Origin: Rehmannia glutinosa
Taxonomy: Eukaryota > Streptophyta > Magnoliopsida > Lamiales > Orobanchaceae
NCBI GenBank assembly: GCA_016081115.2
Contig: CM071930.1
Span: 29,341,641 to 29,405,640 of the forward strand
Direction: 5' to 3'
Length of the DNA stretch: 64,000 bases
A program made the position numbers and the translations under genes. A model generated the notes under the pieces. The model did not search any database. It saw nothing but the letters and a program-made list of their open reading frames with translations, and had not been told where the DNA came from. This document shows positions 36,608 to 48,356 of the stretch, one piece after another (within the stretch, counting starts at the first letter, position 1; each line of letters begins with the position of its first letter).

Positions 36608-37187
36608 TTCACATATTTGACTTACACTTTTAATTTGTTTCATGTTAACTCTATACAAAATCTTTTTTAAGAAAAAAAAAACAAATATATTTTTTGGGAA
36701 ATGAAGTAGCCACCGCCCCACCATCCTTTGAACCACAAATAGGTGTTTTATTCTAAAATGATTTTTGATTTTCTTTTAGTATACGATAATTGTCACATAT
36801 ATTTTTTTTTAACGTGTATCACTTGCCATATAAAAAAAAAAAAAATTCACACTTATGATTGTCACGTATTTTTTTAATATTTATCACTTATAAAAACTCA
36901 CAATTTATGCTTAAAAATTAATAATATTATTTTTATACACTTAACAATCATCGGAAAACACTTTAACAACTAATTGATGGTTGACTTAATCGAGCAAATG
37001 ATAGAATTGATATTTAATCTGAATCAAGAAATGCGAATTAAATGCCGTCTAATAGCTCGCAGCCTCAGCAAATTCCTTGACAATGGTTGTTGCCTTGCCT
37101 TTTCCCCTTGCCAAAAATCATTCTAAGATAATTTATAATAATTGATACCAAACCTCGTATGTCTCCAATGATCAGTCCCAAGTTTTC

Positions 37188-37335
37188 TTGATCTGATAAT
37201 CCCTTGATGTTGCTTGCACGAATCCAGCTTATTAATTAGTTCTTTAAAAATAAAATTATCAAAAAATTAAGTGCTGTCTTATCATCAAAGCTTGATTAAT
37301 TTCTTTCAACTCTCCAGATAATTACAGGCTAGCTA
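37188..37335. promoter_or_regulatory. Upstream block conserved with LHT-A
   Basis: Counterpart of 15841-15985: CTGATAATCCCTTGATGTTG, GCTTGCACGAATCC and CTCCAGATAATTACAG. Lies about 0.75 kb from the LHT-B ATG. Confidence 0.5.
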
Positions 37336-38299
37336 ATTCGTTGGTCCCATGTGCATGACTACTGTTGACAAACTTAAATGATACTATGTTAATAAATTGG
37401 GCATGATTTTCTTTAGACATGTATATTTCTTTAACGAAAAAAAATTAACATAAAAGGTAAAATAATTTATTCACCTTCGTGACAACATAGTCGTAGGCAG
37501 TTGAGGTGCTCTTGCTAGTATTAAATTGTTTATTAAGTAGATGTTTAGGTTAGGTACTTAGGTTCCAGCGAAATGGACGATTTGTGCACTTTTTATTATC
37601 TAAAGGCAATGGTTTGCATTAATGTGTTAGTCAACTAAATTCGAATAATGAGAGTTGGTTTGTTTTGCCTAGGTTAGAGCTGAGTAGGACAGATCGACTA
37701 ATCGATATTCTTGTCTGATGGATCCGATAATGAATCAGCCCAACCTGAACACGACAAAATACGTGTGAAAATGAGGTGAATCCTTATTAGCACGATGCAC
37801 TTCATGTTCAATATCTTGAGCTTGAAATCCATTTACCAGATTCCATTTTTAGTGCTGTGGAGATCATATATAATTTATATGTGAAAATCTATATCTATTA
37901 TAAAAGTGTGAATAAGTTTTAAGAGAATTTTAACCATTTAAAGTTGAGTGCTATGTAAAATACACATTTATAATATCTTTCTTTAATTTTCTAAATAATT
38001 AAATACATCAAAAAAAAAAGTATAAATTTACAGCAAAATGAAGAGAAAAAATAAATAAAAAAAATTTAATATTATTCAAAATAAATAGCAGGACAAAATA
38101 CATTTTTTAAACTTCACTATTGGTTGAGAATATCCATATTATAATAAATTTATCATCTATCACACACTCTAAATTGTGAGATAATATAATTTTTGGTTGG
38201 AGTAAATGATACATTTTTTAGGTATGAGAAGATGGAAATTCGCGACTATTGAAAATTTCAAGGAATTTTATGTTTTCCCATAAAAATTAATTAGTTTTT

Positions 38300-39729
38300 A
38301 AGATATATAAGTTAAATATCAATTTTTACTAAAATTTTGAATAAATATTATTTTGTTTCTAAGATCTATTCATTAATCTTTATGTATGTTTTTGCCCGTA
38401 ATAATGGATATACGGTTCAACATGATTTAGATTCAATTATTAGTTTATTTTATTCATGTATTCTTTCGATAAAAAAACTCGATAATTGTGACAATGTAAA
38501 GTTAAATTTGCATAATATATATTATAAGTACATACTCTAAAATTTGAAAATGAAATAAACTTGGCTAAGAGTTATGTGTTTGAAATTAATGAAATGATAT
38601 TTTAAATCTCAAAGTGAAGTGGATGAGATGAGTAATATTTGTTTAATTTTTATCCACAAATGTATATTTATAATTTTTTTCTACTTTTTTAAGGTTGACA
38701 TATATATCTCTATTGTAAAACTAAATAAATAAAAATGAAAGAAAAATGATTTTACAACAAAAATTACAATAACAATATAAAACAGTTAATACTAAGAATT
38801 TTGAGGCTAAATTGAAAATTGAGAACTAATTTTTCATTAACATTTATTTATGCACTTATTTATTTTTTTATGGATGCACCATTTGAACTTTCAAATCCTA
38901 TAATTTAGATTCATTTATCAATTTTAATAATATATCATTGTATATTCTTTTAATTAAATAAGCCCAGTAGATATGACAATAAAAACATGAAATTAACTAC
39001 AAAAGATATTTAAAAGGATAAATATTTGTTCTCAAACTTAACGAAATGCAATTATAAATTATATTTTAATATGGAGATATAGAGAGCAGGAACATATATT
39101 TTTTAATTTTATTTTTATTTTTCTTGGCATAATAGATTTTTAGTTAATAGGATGGAAGGTCTAACAAGTTTGGATAAAAAAAAAAGTGATTTTATTGTAG
39201 CAAAATATTTTATTTTTAAATTATAATTAATAAGTCAATATGACTTTTAATAATCTTATTTTATTTTGTATATCAAGAATTTTAATTTAGATTGAAATTA
39301 TTGTTCCTATTTAGTCTTTCTATTTTATGGTAGTTTTTTTATTTATTTATTACTTATATAGAGGTGGATTGGTTGAAAAAAACTGCATTAATAAATAGAC
39401 TTTGATTTTAAAAAATAAAATCTAATATAATAAATTAAAATAGATTTAAATAAAATACAGTTAAAATGGTATATATGTATATATATATATATATATATAC
39501 TATTGTAAGAATGGTAGAAGAAATATTGAAGAAAAATCACTTATATATGTACATTTTAACATGTATGACAATACTTAGCTTTGCTTAAAACTTACATACA
39601 CCCGTAATAAATTATATAATTTTAGGTAAAAGGATATTTATTATATTATTTAGGTAGTGAAATAATCTAACTTAACAAAAAAAGTAATATAATATGGAAA
39701 CAAGAATCAAAACCTAAAAATTTAAAGAA

Positions 39730-39783
<54 letters not shown>

Positions 39784-40800
39784 TAAGAAAAACTAAAAAA
39801 ACAATAATCTGACATTTATATCATAAGTACATATTTTATAACCTACATGTTGATATGCTAATCTTTTACTTAAAAAATATTGTATTAAGTTATGCACAAT
39901 AAGTATTAAACTTACTTGATATTTGAATTTTAGGCGACGACCACAATATTACATTTGAGTGAAAAAATTTATCAAAAAGTTTATTTATGGATCAAAGTAA
40001 TATATTCCTTCTTATTTCAAAAATAAACATGATTTTGAAAATAAATTGTTCATTATAATTTAAATATTAATTTCATTAACAAAAGTAATTGATTTTAGTC
40101 ACCTTTAAATTTTGAGTCTCTTTGAAGATATTAGCACTATAATTTAATTTTTATATATAAAAAAATAATTATGATTTTGATCTCACATTTTATAGTGTAC
40201 ATATATATGTATTATTAAAGTAATAATTTAAATTTTGGTCAGACGTTATTTTCATAGTTATGCATTTTAAAACATGTCCCTCTTTTAACAATTTATTTTT
40301 TAAAATGTATATTTTTAAGTGCAACCGAGATTTTATCGTAAATATTAAATTAACAAAGATCTAAATAGCATTTTTCATTTTTTTCTTCTAAATTTTACTA
40401 TGAAGGACTTACTATTTTTTAATCCTCTTTACTTTTAACCTTTTTTCTTATTTTTTTCATGTTATATTTTATTTGTTAAATAAAATTTTATCTATGAATA
40501 ACAATATACATACATACAATTAATAAATAAAAAAAGTTGTGATGAAGTATCAAGAGACAAAAAAGAACAATAATTTGAGTAAGATTTGAAAAGTTATATT
40601 TATTCCCTTCTTTAGAGTTCAAAAGTAAAATTCTAAATATTCTATATATGGATAATAATAATCCTTTAATCAAATGCTAAAATGTATATATTGACATTCT
40701 TCAACGTCAAATTCATCATCTGGTAAAGGATTTAATATTAGGTCGAAGATTTAAATATATGGAGATATCTATTTTTAACATTTTAAGCATTCAAATACAT
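38300..40800. other. AT-rich Helitron interior; no gene seen
   Basis: Very high A+T content with runs of A and T and two TA microsatellites. Open frames do not exceed 67 codons and carry no recognised feature. Confidence 0.6.
39731..39780. repeat. (TA)25 microsatellite
   Basis: Uninterrupted TA dinucleotides; a shorter run lies at 39472-39499. Neither is bordered by the M1/M2/M3-type termini. Confidence 0.97.
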
Positions 40801-40807
40801 GCATTAT

Positions 40808-42328
40808 TGATCGCCAAAAATTATTTTGGTTCATACAACTACAAGTGTACAGTGTAGTTTATAGAATAATGACAAGAAATGTCATATTCCTCATGGATTG
40901 AATCTCGAAACACTTAGGTTATAATAACATGATATTCCAATTTTATTGAAGCGATCGAAAATCAAGTATTTTAACTAACTAAAAAAAATCAAAAAAATAA
41001 AGAAAATAAATAAAATAAATTTGTGAACCCCACAAGTATTTTCAACATCATTAGAAGCAATCTTAGGCACATAATCTCAACGTGCTTCTTCAATATTAAG
41101 TGCGAATACAGTTTTAAAAACCAATTCATGCAATTCTATGGGTTCAATTCCTAAATTCATTTACTCCCCTGGTCAGGTGGTGCGTAAATAGTTGATTAAT
41201 AACAATTGTAGTCTGGTCAGAACGTTACAATTCTTATTAACTCCAAAAAGATTTGTGAATTTAATGACTCCCCACAAACACGCCTGTCACACATATTTCA
41301 TGTCTGAATTCGATTCCCATCTTTGTTAGAGCTCATCGTCTGAAATTTTGCAATAACAAAGATGATATGCTAATTATTGGCCAAATAAAAAGCACTTATA
41401 AATAAGCACTCGAATTCATAAAATAGAACGCATGAAACAATTATAAAAATAAATAATCATATTTAATATAAATCCACAGTTTCGATTATGCCCCTAAGAT
41501 CCGAAAAATATGCTAAACATTGATTACAAACTCATAGACAAATCCGAATCAATATTATGACATCATATAAGCACAGACAAGAGTTCTTAGACATAGAAAG
41601 AAAACCCCTTCTTGTCAGGATGGATTCTCCCTCCAAGCCCTCGAAGCTCTTGTGCTCCCTAGATACGAAAAGCTTGTGGTGTTCTTCGCGACCTAGCCGT
41701 TTTCGCTCAGAAGATCTTCGATTCTTGCATTCATGTGTTATTTGATGCGTTTTTCCTGTATCAAGTTGTTATTTTTCGTGCAAGACTTGGTCCCCTTTTA
41801 TAGATGCTTGGAGAGATCACTTGTAGAGTTGGAACGGGAAGAACGCGCTAAAACAGACTCCCATACGGCCAGGCCATGTGGGACCACACGGGCGTGTGGC
41901 TCTAGGCTCAACCCTTTGTCGCACGGGCATGCAGTTCACATGGCCAGATTGTGCGACTGGCTTTCCTCGTCCACACGGCCGTGTGGACCTGCTCCATTCC
42001 TTGTTTTCTTCCCTTCTTCACACAACCGTGTGATTTTCACACCACCACTCCACACTGTTGTGTGAAGTGCTTTTGTTCCTTTTTTCCATCGTTTTGATCT
42101 TCTCTTTGCATTCAGCAATCTTATCCGGGCATCCCAACTGACATTTCTTCATTTTAAGCTCCGATTCCTATAAGAATTACAAGAATACGCAGTATCATGC
42201 CCTTTAAAGGAAACCAAGTAAAAACATAGTATAAATAAAAAAAAAGTAAAAACATAGTAAATATGCGTGCATGCATCAATTATATATCATTTTAAGCCCC
42301 AAAATGCGTGCATATTTTACACTCATCA
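40808..42328 (-). repeat. Solo LTR of the LARD-like family
   Basis: Minus-strand copy of the LTR at 26699-28224: begins (minus) TGATGAGTGTAAAATATGC at 42328 and ends ...TTTTTGGCGATCA at 40808. Internal landmarks include the AGTTCTAACAAAGA-type (41325-41338), GGGGCATAATCGAAACTGTG and ACACTGTACACTTG words. Flanks are ATTAT and ATTAA, an imperfect 5-bp duplication. No internal region remains, so it is likely the product of LTR-LTR recombination. Confidence 0.82.
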
Positions 42329-43159
42329 ATTAACTTTTATGAATTGTGTTGTAAATTTTATACTACATTGAAAGATGCTCACCGACAAATATAAAATGAA
42401 TAAAATGAATTTTTTTATGCTTAAGACAATAAAAAGATAGCCTATCGATTTATATATGATGTTTTTTCTGATTTTACAACAACAAAACATAATAAATTGA
42501 GACCTATATTTTGCTCGAAAATGTCACATGCATAGAACATGACAACTAAATAGTGAGAAGGTTTTTTGTTATGCCATTTTTATAAAAATGCTATAGCTTA
42601 ACCTATGTTTTACGGTTATTTGACACACTTCTGGATTATTATATTCTATATCTATAATTTTGTTGTAAAACTCTGAATGATGGATTATACTTTGTATATG
42701 CTCCATTGGATGGATTTTTAGAATATTTATTGAAAGAAAATAACATCAAAGACGTAACTGAGGTTCTTCATATAATTTATTTCAATGTACTAATTAATAC
42801 ATTTTACTGCTATTGAATTTGTGATTACTATATTATATAACTAATTTTTGATACAAAAATTAATTACAATAACAATTAGTCACATCAGCACACTCAATAA
42901 TAAAATATTATGTGGAAATAATAAATTTATGATGTCGTGCACGCTCTTAATGATAATAGAATAGAGCATAAATATTGTTAGACACTCAATAATTTTGATC
43001 TATGATGTGGTTCTGTCGTTTATTTGATATATAAATGTGACTATTCTTTCAAACTGAATTAATTTATTGACTGTTTTTAATTACAATTGATTAGTCTATT
43101 TTATCTTCATTTCTGTTATATAAATAATTAATTTAATCATGGAGAAAATGAGAAAAATT

Positions 43160-43227
43160 GGATAATGGTCGAGTGGTAAATACTTCCATCCCAACTAGAG
43201 GTGTGGGATTTGATTCCCATCATCCCT
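43160..43227 (+). pseudogene. tRNA-like sequence, probable SINE head
   Basis: AATGGTCGAGTGGTAAATAC resembles an A box region and GTGGGATTTGATTCCCATC a B-box/T-arm, spaced as in a tRNA gene. The acceptor stem is poor. It lies inside the putative Helitron. The downstream body is short and not identified. Confidence 0.5.
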
Positions 43228-43836
43228 CCCCTCCGAAGATATATAATTAAGTGTAAAAAAAAGAACATGAATCAAAATATGTACGGGAGCTAAGCTTCTA
43301 GACATAAAATAGAATTTTACTTTGTCATCGTTCTTAACAAAAGAGACACATGTGATGAATGAAAAACTAAATCTTGTAGTCAAACCAATTTAAAGATAAC
43401 ACACATTAGAAAATGGAGTAAAAGAGAAATACATCCATACGTCAACCAATCATGCCTGAGCTAAAAGTGCATTAAAAAAATTGCAAAAAAATCTCAAAGC
43501 TAAGTATGAAGAAGAAGTAGACACTCAAAAAATAAACAAGACGCGTTAATTTAAAACTCGTCTTGAATATATTTTTTAAATATATATAGATTATTCATTA
43601 GTTTTTTAATATTCATTGTACTTTGTTGAGCGATAATATCATTTAAGTATCATATTTTTAGTCCAAAATGTCTTAACCATATTTCACCGACAACTAAGTT
43701 TAAATTTAGTTTTTGCAACCTTTCTTTTAAGATCAAAATACATGAATGACATTTATTATAAATACAAAAAATATAATAAAAATTGATTCCAATTTATAGA
43801 TTTAATTTGAGTTAAATTAATAAAATTATTTGGTTC

Positions 43837-43863
43837 ACGTGCAACGCACGTTCACCTTACTAG
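43837..43863 (+). other. Helitron 3' terminal hairpin and CTAG
   Basis: Six-base stem ACGTGC/GCACGT with an AAC loop, eight bases, then CTAG; next base T. Confidence 0.6.
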
Positions 43864-43864
43864 T

Positions 43865-44435
43865 GGGTTAAAATGACCCTTTCCAAAATGTAAAAATGAA
43901 AACTAGCCATATACTGTAAACACGTTTTTTTAGTCATTTTGGCCAAGCAAATGACATTCATACCCTTCATGTTTGTTTGATGTTTGGTCTTTTGTCTCTC
44001 TTTCACTTGTCTCTATGTATCTTCTTACATTTTCTTTCAAGCTTTTTTTAAAAAATCGAATCTGTAATATGCAATATGGGTGTTGAATTATAGATATCGA
44101 AAAAAATGATTAATTTGATATACATGCAAAACAGATTTAAAACGAAAAAGCTAATTGAATTCAAATTTTTTTTGCAACAAAGCGCAAAAACAAAATAACT
44201 AGGTTATAATAAGTGAGAAAACTGGATGTCAAGTCATTGTAACTCGATGTCGAGTTATAGTAACTCGATACCAAGTTACATGGATGTGGGTATTTGTGCA
44301 GTTAAATTGACTCAATGACAAATTAGGTTTTTCACATCCTAAAATGGCTAAAAAACCATGTGTTTCAAAAAGATGGCTAAAAAATATTTTGATTTGATGA
44401 GAATGGCCAAAAAAAAAACCCATTAAATTTATATT
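43865..44435. mobile_element. TIR element related to the one at 14335-15530
   Basis: TGGGTTAAAATGACCC and AAACTAGCCATATACTG at the left and AAAATGGCTAAAAAACCATG ... AATGGCCAAAAAAAAAACCC at the right are related inverted ends. The middle holds AACTCGATGTCGAGTTA and a stretch resembling 15140-15400 in reverse. It abuts the putative Helitron. No open frame; target duplication not determined. Confidence 0.6.
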
Positions 44436-45029
44436 ATTGAATTTTGTCCAAGACATTGAGCATGTTCAATAAATGAAGATGAAAGAAAATGTAGTAGAGG
44501 ATTTATGAGATTCAATTTGAATCATGAACTTGAGAAAACCATTATTGCTAATGGGAGAGGATTGGTTCATGATTGATGTGACACTGCTCGACCCACAAGG
44601 TCGACCAAAAAAAACATTAACTTGAATTGGGTGCTCTTAGAATACTGAAAATTAAATGGCAATTTAAGGTACGACTTATTACATATTCCTGCAATCAAAA
44701 TCGCATACGTTTTGATTAAATGATTGATCATGATGGGTTCAATTCAAACGTCACTGACTTCAGTGATGGAAAAGTTTTCGCTAAATATTTACAAGCTAAG
44801 GGATACATAAAAACTATCCTGGTCCCTGAGATTTAGTTTAATTACAAATAACTCTAATAAAATAAAGTGCAGTTCATAGAAAATCATCTAAACATAATAA
44901 AAAATACCAGAAATGAGAAAACTAAGTATACAAATTCGATAATTATATTAAGATGATATTTTTTTTCCCTCTCTGAAACCTAATTATCACTCTTTATTAT
45001 TTACAAATATACATTAATACATGGGAACA
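44436..45029. other. LHT-C 3' flank; no gene seen
   Basis: AT-rich sequence without recognisable coding content; the segment closest to 45030 is probably the LHT-C 3' UTR. Confidence 0.45.
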
Positions 45030-48000
45030 TTAGCCAGCTTCAGGATCTGATTGAGTCCCAGCTCCAGAATAGAACTTATAATGTTTTGCTTTGATTATTA
45101 TCCCTCTTAGCCCTCCGATCGGCGCAACAACCATCAAAAGAACTCCAAATATTATGCAAATCTGATCATATCCCACATACCAAGTCAAAGAAATCAGTTT
45201 TCTATCCCAATAAAGGAAAAATTCAGAAAAACGGTTAAATCTATACATACCCAATTATTGAACCAAGACCGGCTAAATCTCCTCGGTTTTTTTAGTACAA
45301 GCCAGATGATACAAGGAAGCTGAACAAAGGATTAAACATTTTTATAACCCTGCGTGCTAAAAGAAGAGAAAATTTCTGTGCAGTGATGATAAAGAGTATC
45401 TATCATCTATAAAGATATACTCACAAAGTATGTGGTTGGTGCAAATGCAAATCCTCCAAAAAATCCCAGAAGTTCATCGAAGAAAGGGAAGGTTATGGCG
45501 ACAAACATTGTGAGAGCTGAAATCAAGAAAATGTGTTTAGAGACCTAAACAAACGAAAATGTCTTTAATGAGCTGATTATTCAATATGGTATCGAAATAG
45601 AAAAGACATTCCAAGTCGCAGATGTAATAACTAAAAAATTTAGATGACGCGAATTAATTGTTTATTCAATAATATAATTCACACCTTTAAAGGTCAAACC
45701 TAAGGCTGCTAAACAACTACAAAACTGAAGAACTAAAAAACACCAGCTCAAAGCATTGGTTGGAGGAAAAGGGCATTCTACATACCCACATATGTATTCC
45801 TTGCAACAAAGCGCAAATACCAACTTGGCTTAAACCTTAGTTTCTTGACAAGCACCGTTTCAATCATGTCAAAAACCGGCATCGCATAGAGCTGCACTAG
45901 TCACATTCAAACATAATTAAGTACTTTTTAGTTCATCAATTGAACAAAAATAAACACGAACAAGATAAAATTCTGGTTTACCTGATAACTCCCGACAAGA
46001 TGAATTACAACGAACATGTTAGCCATGGCAATGAGCCATTTAGGTTTGTCTAGTGAGATCAGAATATTATCATCTACCGTATTGCCGAACGCCCAGTATC
46101 CTATAATAGCAACAGGGAAATAACACAGGGCAACAATTATATAAGCGACAATTACGCCCCTCCACATAGGTCCTTTTGAAGGCTTCTGTGGTGTTGAAGG
46201 CATAGTTGATTGAATCTCCAACACAACATTGTGACCTGCATAGCCAAATGCTATGTTGCCCAAGGCACTGAAGAAGGGCAAAATAGTACCAGCTGTACTC
46301 TTGCCTTTATACCCATATTGCACATTATCTACCGCACCCTTGTCGACTGAAGCTCCCCAAGCTATTGTAGAGTAACTTCACAACACAAGAGATTAAGCAT
46401 CTCAGACATGCATTGACTTTAAACCTTCTATTAACTCCAAATATTTTTGCTCTTTTATTTATCCTATACATCTAGAAGTAATTTTATTTTTTTATGTAAA
46501 TAATGTTACAACATAATATGTTGTTGCACTACTTTATGGTCTCTTTAAATTAAGCTTATATACTAAGGAACTGTTTGCAAAAACTTCTGCTTTATAGTAA
46601 GTTGGTAGTGTTTGCAACTAGAAGCTAAAAGTTGAATAAGTTAAAAGAGAGTGTTTAGTGAATAAGTTGTAAAAGTGCCTTTATCAGTGTAAAAGTCAAA
46701 CCAGAAGCACAATCAGAAACATGAAGCACCACTCCGCCTGCTTTATTAAATTATGCAGAATCAGAAGTAGAAGTTGACATTTGAAAACATTTAAAAACTA
46801 CTCTTTTACAGCCAAAAGCTGACAATGAAAGGGCTCTGGATTCTAAGATTTTTCTTGGGGTTTCTTCATTAAAAGATGTAGATTGATTTTTACAGTTAAA
46901 AGCAAGGTAGTAGCTGGAAGATACCACAAGGACATGATAGCTGCAGCAAGGGACACACCGGAGACCGAATGGAAGTTGGGAAGTTGGGAGAGCACAAAGT
47001 GAACAGAGGCAAAGATGATGATAAAATGTATAAGTGTGATATTTTTGCAATCTTTGCAAACCGACTCATGGAATTTCTTAAGCGAATGTCCTCCTGTAAT
47101 CATGTAAACAATGTTCACTCCAACTTCAACAATTAGCTGCTGAGGCACTATAATCCACAAGCCAAGCTTTTCGCCAAAGGCATGCTGTCCAAGCTCGTGA
47201 TATCTGTCGAAACGCTTTCCTGGAACCATTTCATGCATCTCAACCATCTGCCACAGAGTGTAGAGAGTTATGATCCAAGACATCACCAGCACTGTCACTC
47301 CAGGACCCCTGAAAATTACAACTATGAGACGTGAAAACCTTCGTTCCTCAATTGGGCAGTTAATTAATTTTTTTTTTTTTGGAATAATTACAAACCCCCT
47401 CGAGGTTCGGGCTAATTGCAAAAGAAAATCAAAGAGTTTTTAAAATTACAAAACCTCCCCTTGAGATTTAATTCCACCTCACATTTTCCCTCTTCATAAG
47501 CAAAAAACATTTCAAAAACCTCTGACTATTATAGAAATATTACAGTTACCCCCCTTATATTTTTAAGACAAAAACAAACCTTAAAGATTTTTTCTGTAAT
47601 ATTCAAAAATCACTATTTTTTTTTTGTAATTAGCCCAAACCTTAGAGGCTTTTTCGTAATTATCTCCTTTTTTTTAAGGGGAATTTCTTGCCATCCTAAT
47701 CTGGACATGGCATAAGGGAAGCTGAGGACTCCAGCTCCAACCATAGCCGTGACGTTGTGAAAAGCTGAGAACCACCATTTTGCATTCCTTGAAGAAGAGA
47801 TTGGAATCCAATCATCTATTGCCCTCTGCTCTGCAGATCTTTCGTCTAACTATTAATTATGTGTTAAAATGTCAGCGAAGAAGTAAGCGTGTAAAAATTA
47901 GATGAGGATTAACGCATTGGCCATTCAAACACACTCAGAAAAAACAATACGCGTGCACAATACAGAGTAATGTCATACTCAAGCAAAAATGAATCTTTTC

Positions 48001-48256
48001 AGGCTCTTTGAAAAATTACGTTAAATTTGATGTTTTATGTCTTACTGTACATAATAAATGCATATGATATTAGTCATATACACATACACATGGCGTGGAT
48101 GTGCGATATAAAATACAACGGTGCAACACAAGTAGAATAAAGGATCAAAATTGGATTGTATGTGCATCATATATGTTCATCCCCTACAACCGGAATACTT
48201 ACATTTTCATGGTGGTGATGGTTCTTGTGTCCAAAAGGGCCTTCAATCCCCATCAT
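45030..48256 (-). CDS. LHT-C: LHT1-like amino-acid transporter with a GC splice donor
   Basis: Eight coding exons on the minus strand, in gene order: 48203-48256, 47692-47849, 46925-47308, 45982-46375, 45786-45891, 45425-45516, 45251-45319, 45030-45161. They total 1389 nt, giving 462 aa. The predicted N-terminus is MMGIEGPFGHKNHHHHEN, with four consecutive histidines. GAGVLSFPYAMSRLGW, the MHEMVPGKRFDRYHELGQHA block, STPQKPSKGPMW, AMPVFDMIETVLVKK and FFGGFAFAPTTYF place it in the LHT group of AAAP proton-coupled amino-acid permeases. The C-terminus is about 11 residues longer than in A and B (SGAGTQSDPEAG). Intron 2 begins GCAAGA, a GC-AG intron where both paralogues have GTAA. The conserved LSYSTIAW is LCYSTIAW here. 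Introns are short and free of large transposons, unlike A and B. It is more diverged from A and B than they are from each other. Confidence 0.93.
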
Positions 48257-48340
48257 CGTATAGCAAATGAAGTAAATAAAAGGAAACTTTTGAAGGAGAA
48301 CTCGAAAAAGAGCCAGAACTGAAATATTAAACCTCAGCCC

Positions 48341-48356
48341 TATATGTATATATGAG
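48341..48356 (-). promoter_or_regulatory. Candidate TATA region of LHT-C
   Basis: Minus strand CATATATACATATAGG lies 85-100 bases upstream of the LHT-C ATG. Composition is suggestive only. Confidence 0.35.

Larger units (their letters stand above)
37888..43863 (+). mobile_element. Putative non-autonomous Helitron
   Basis: The left end TCTATATCTATTATAAAAGT resembles the usual 5' terminus of plant Helitrons. The right end has a hairpin ACGTGC-AAC-GCACGT (43837-43851), eight spacer bases and CTAG at 43860-43863. The flanking bases are A (37887) and T (43864), as expected for insertion between A and T without target duplication. The interior is very AT-rich with no Rep/helicase frame. About 1.5 kb of it is a later solo LTR. 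Both termini are motif-based calls; no second copy is in the window to confirm them. Confidence 0.6.

Noticed and set aside
39731..39780. Another M-family element at the (TA)25 tract
   Set aside because: Neither flank resembles the TGAGACCA/GGTGAGAAC termini.
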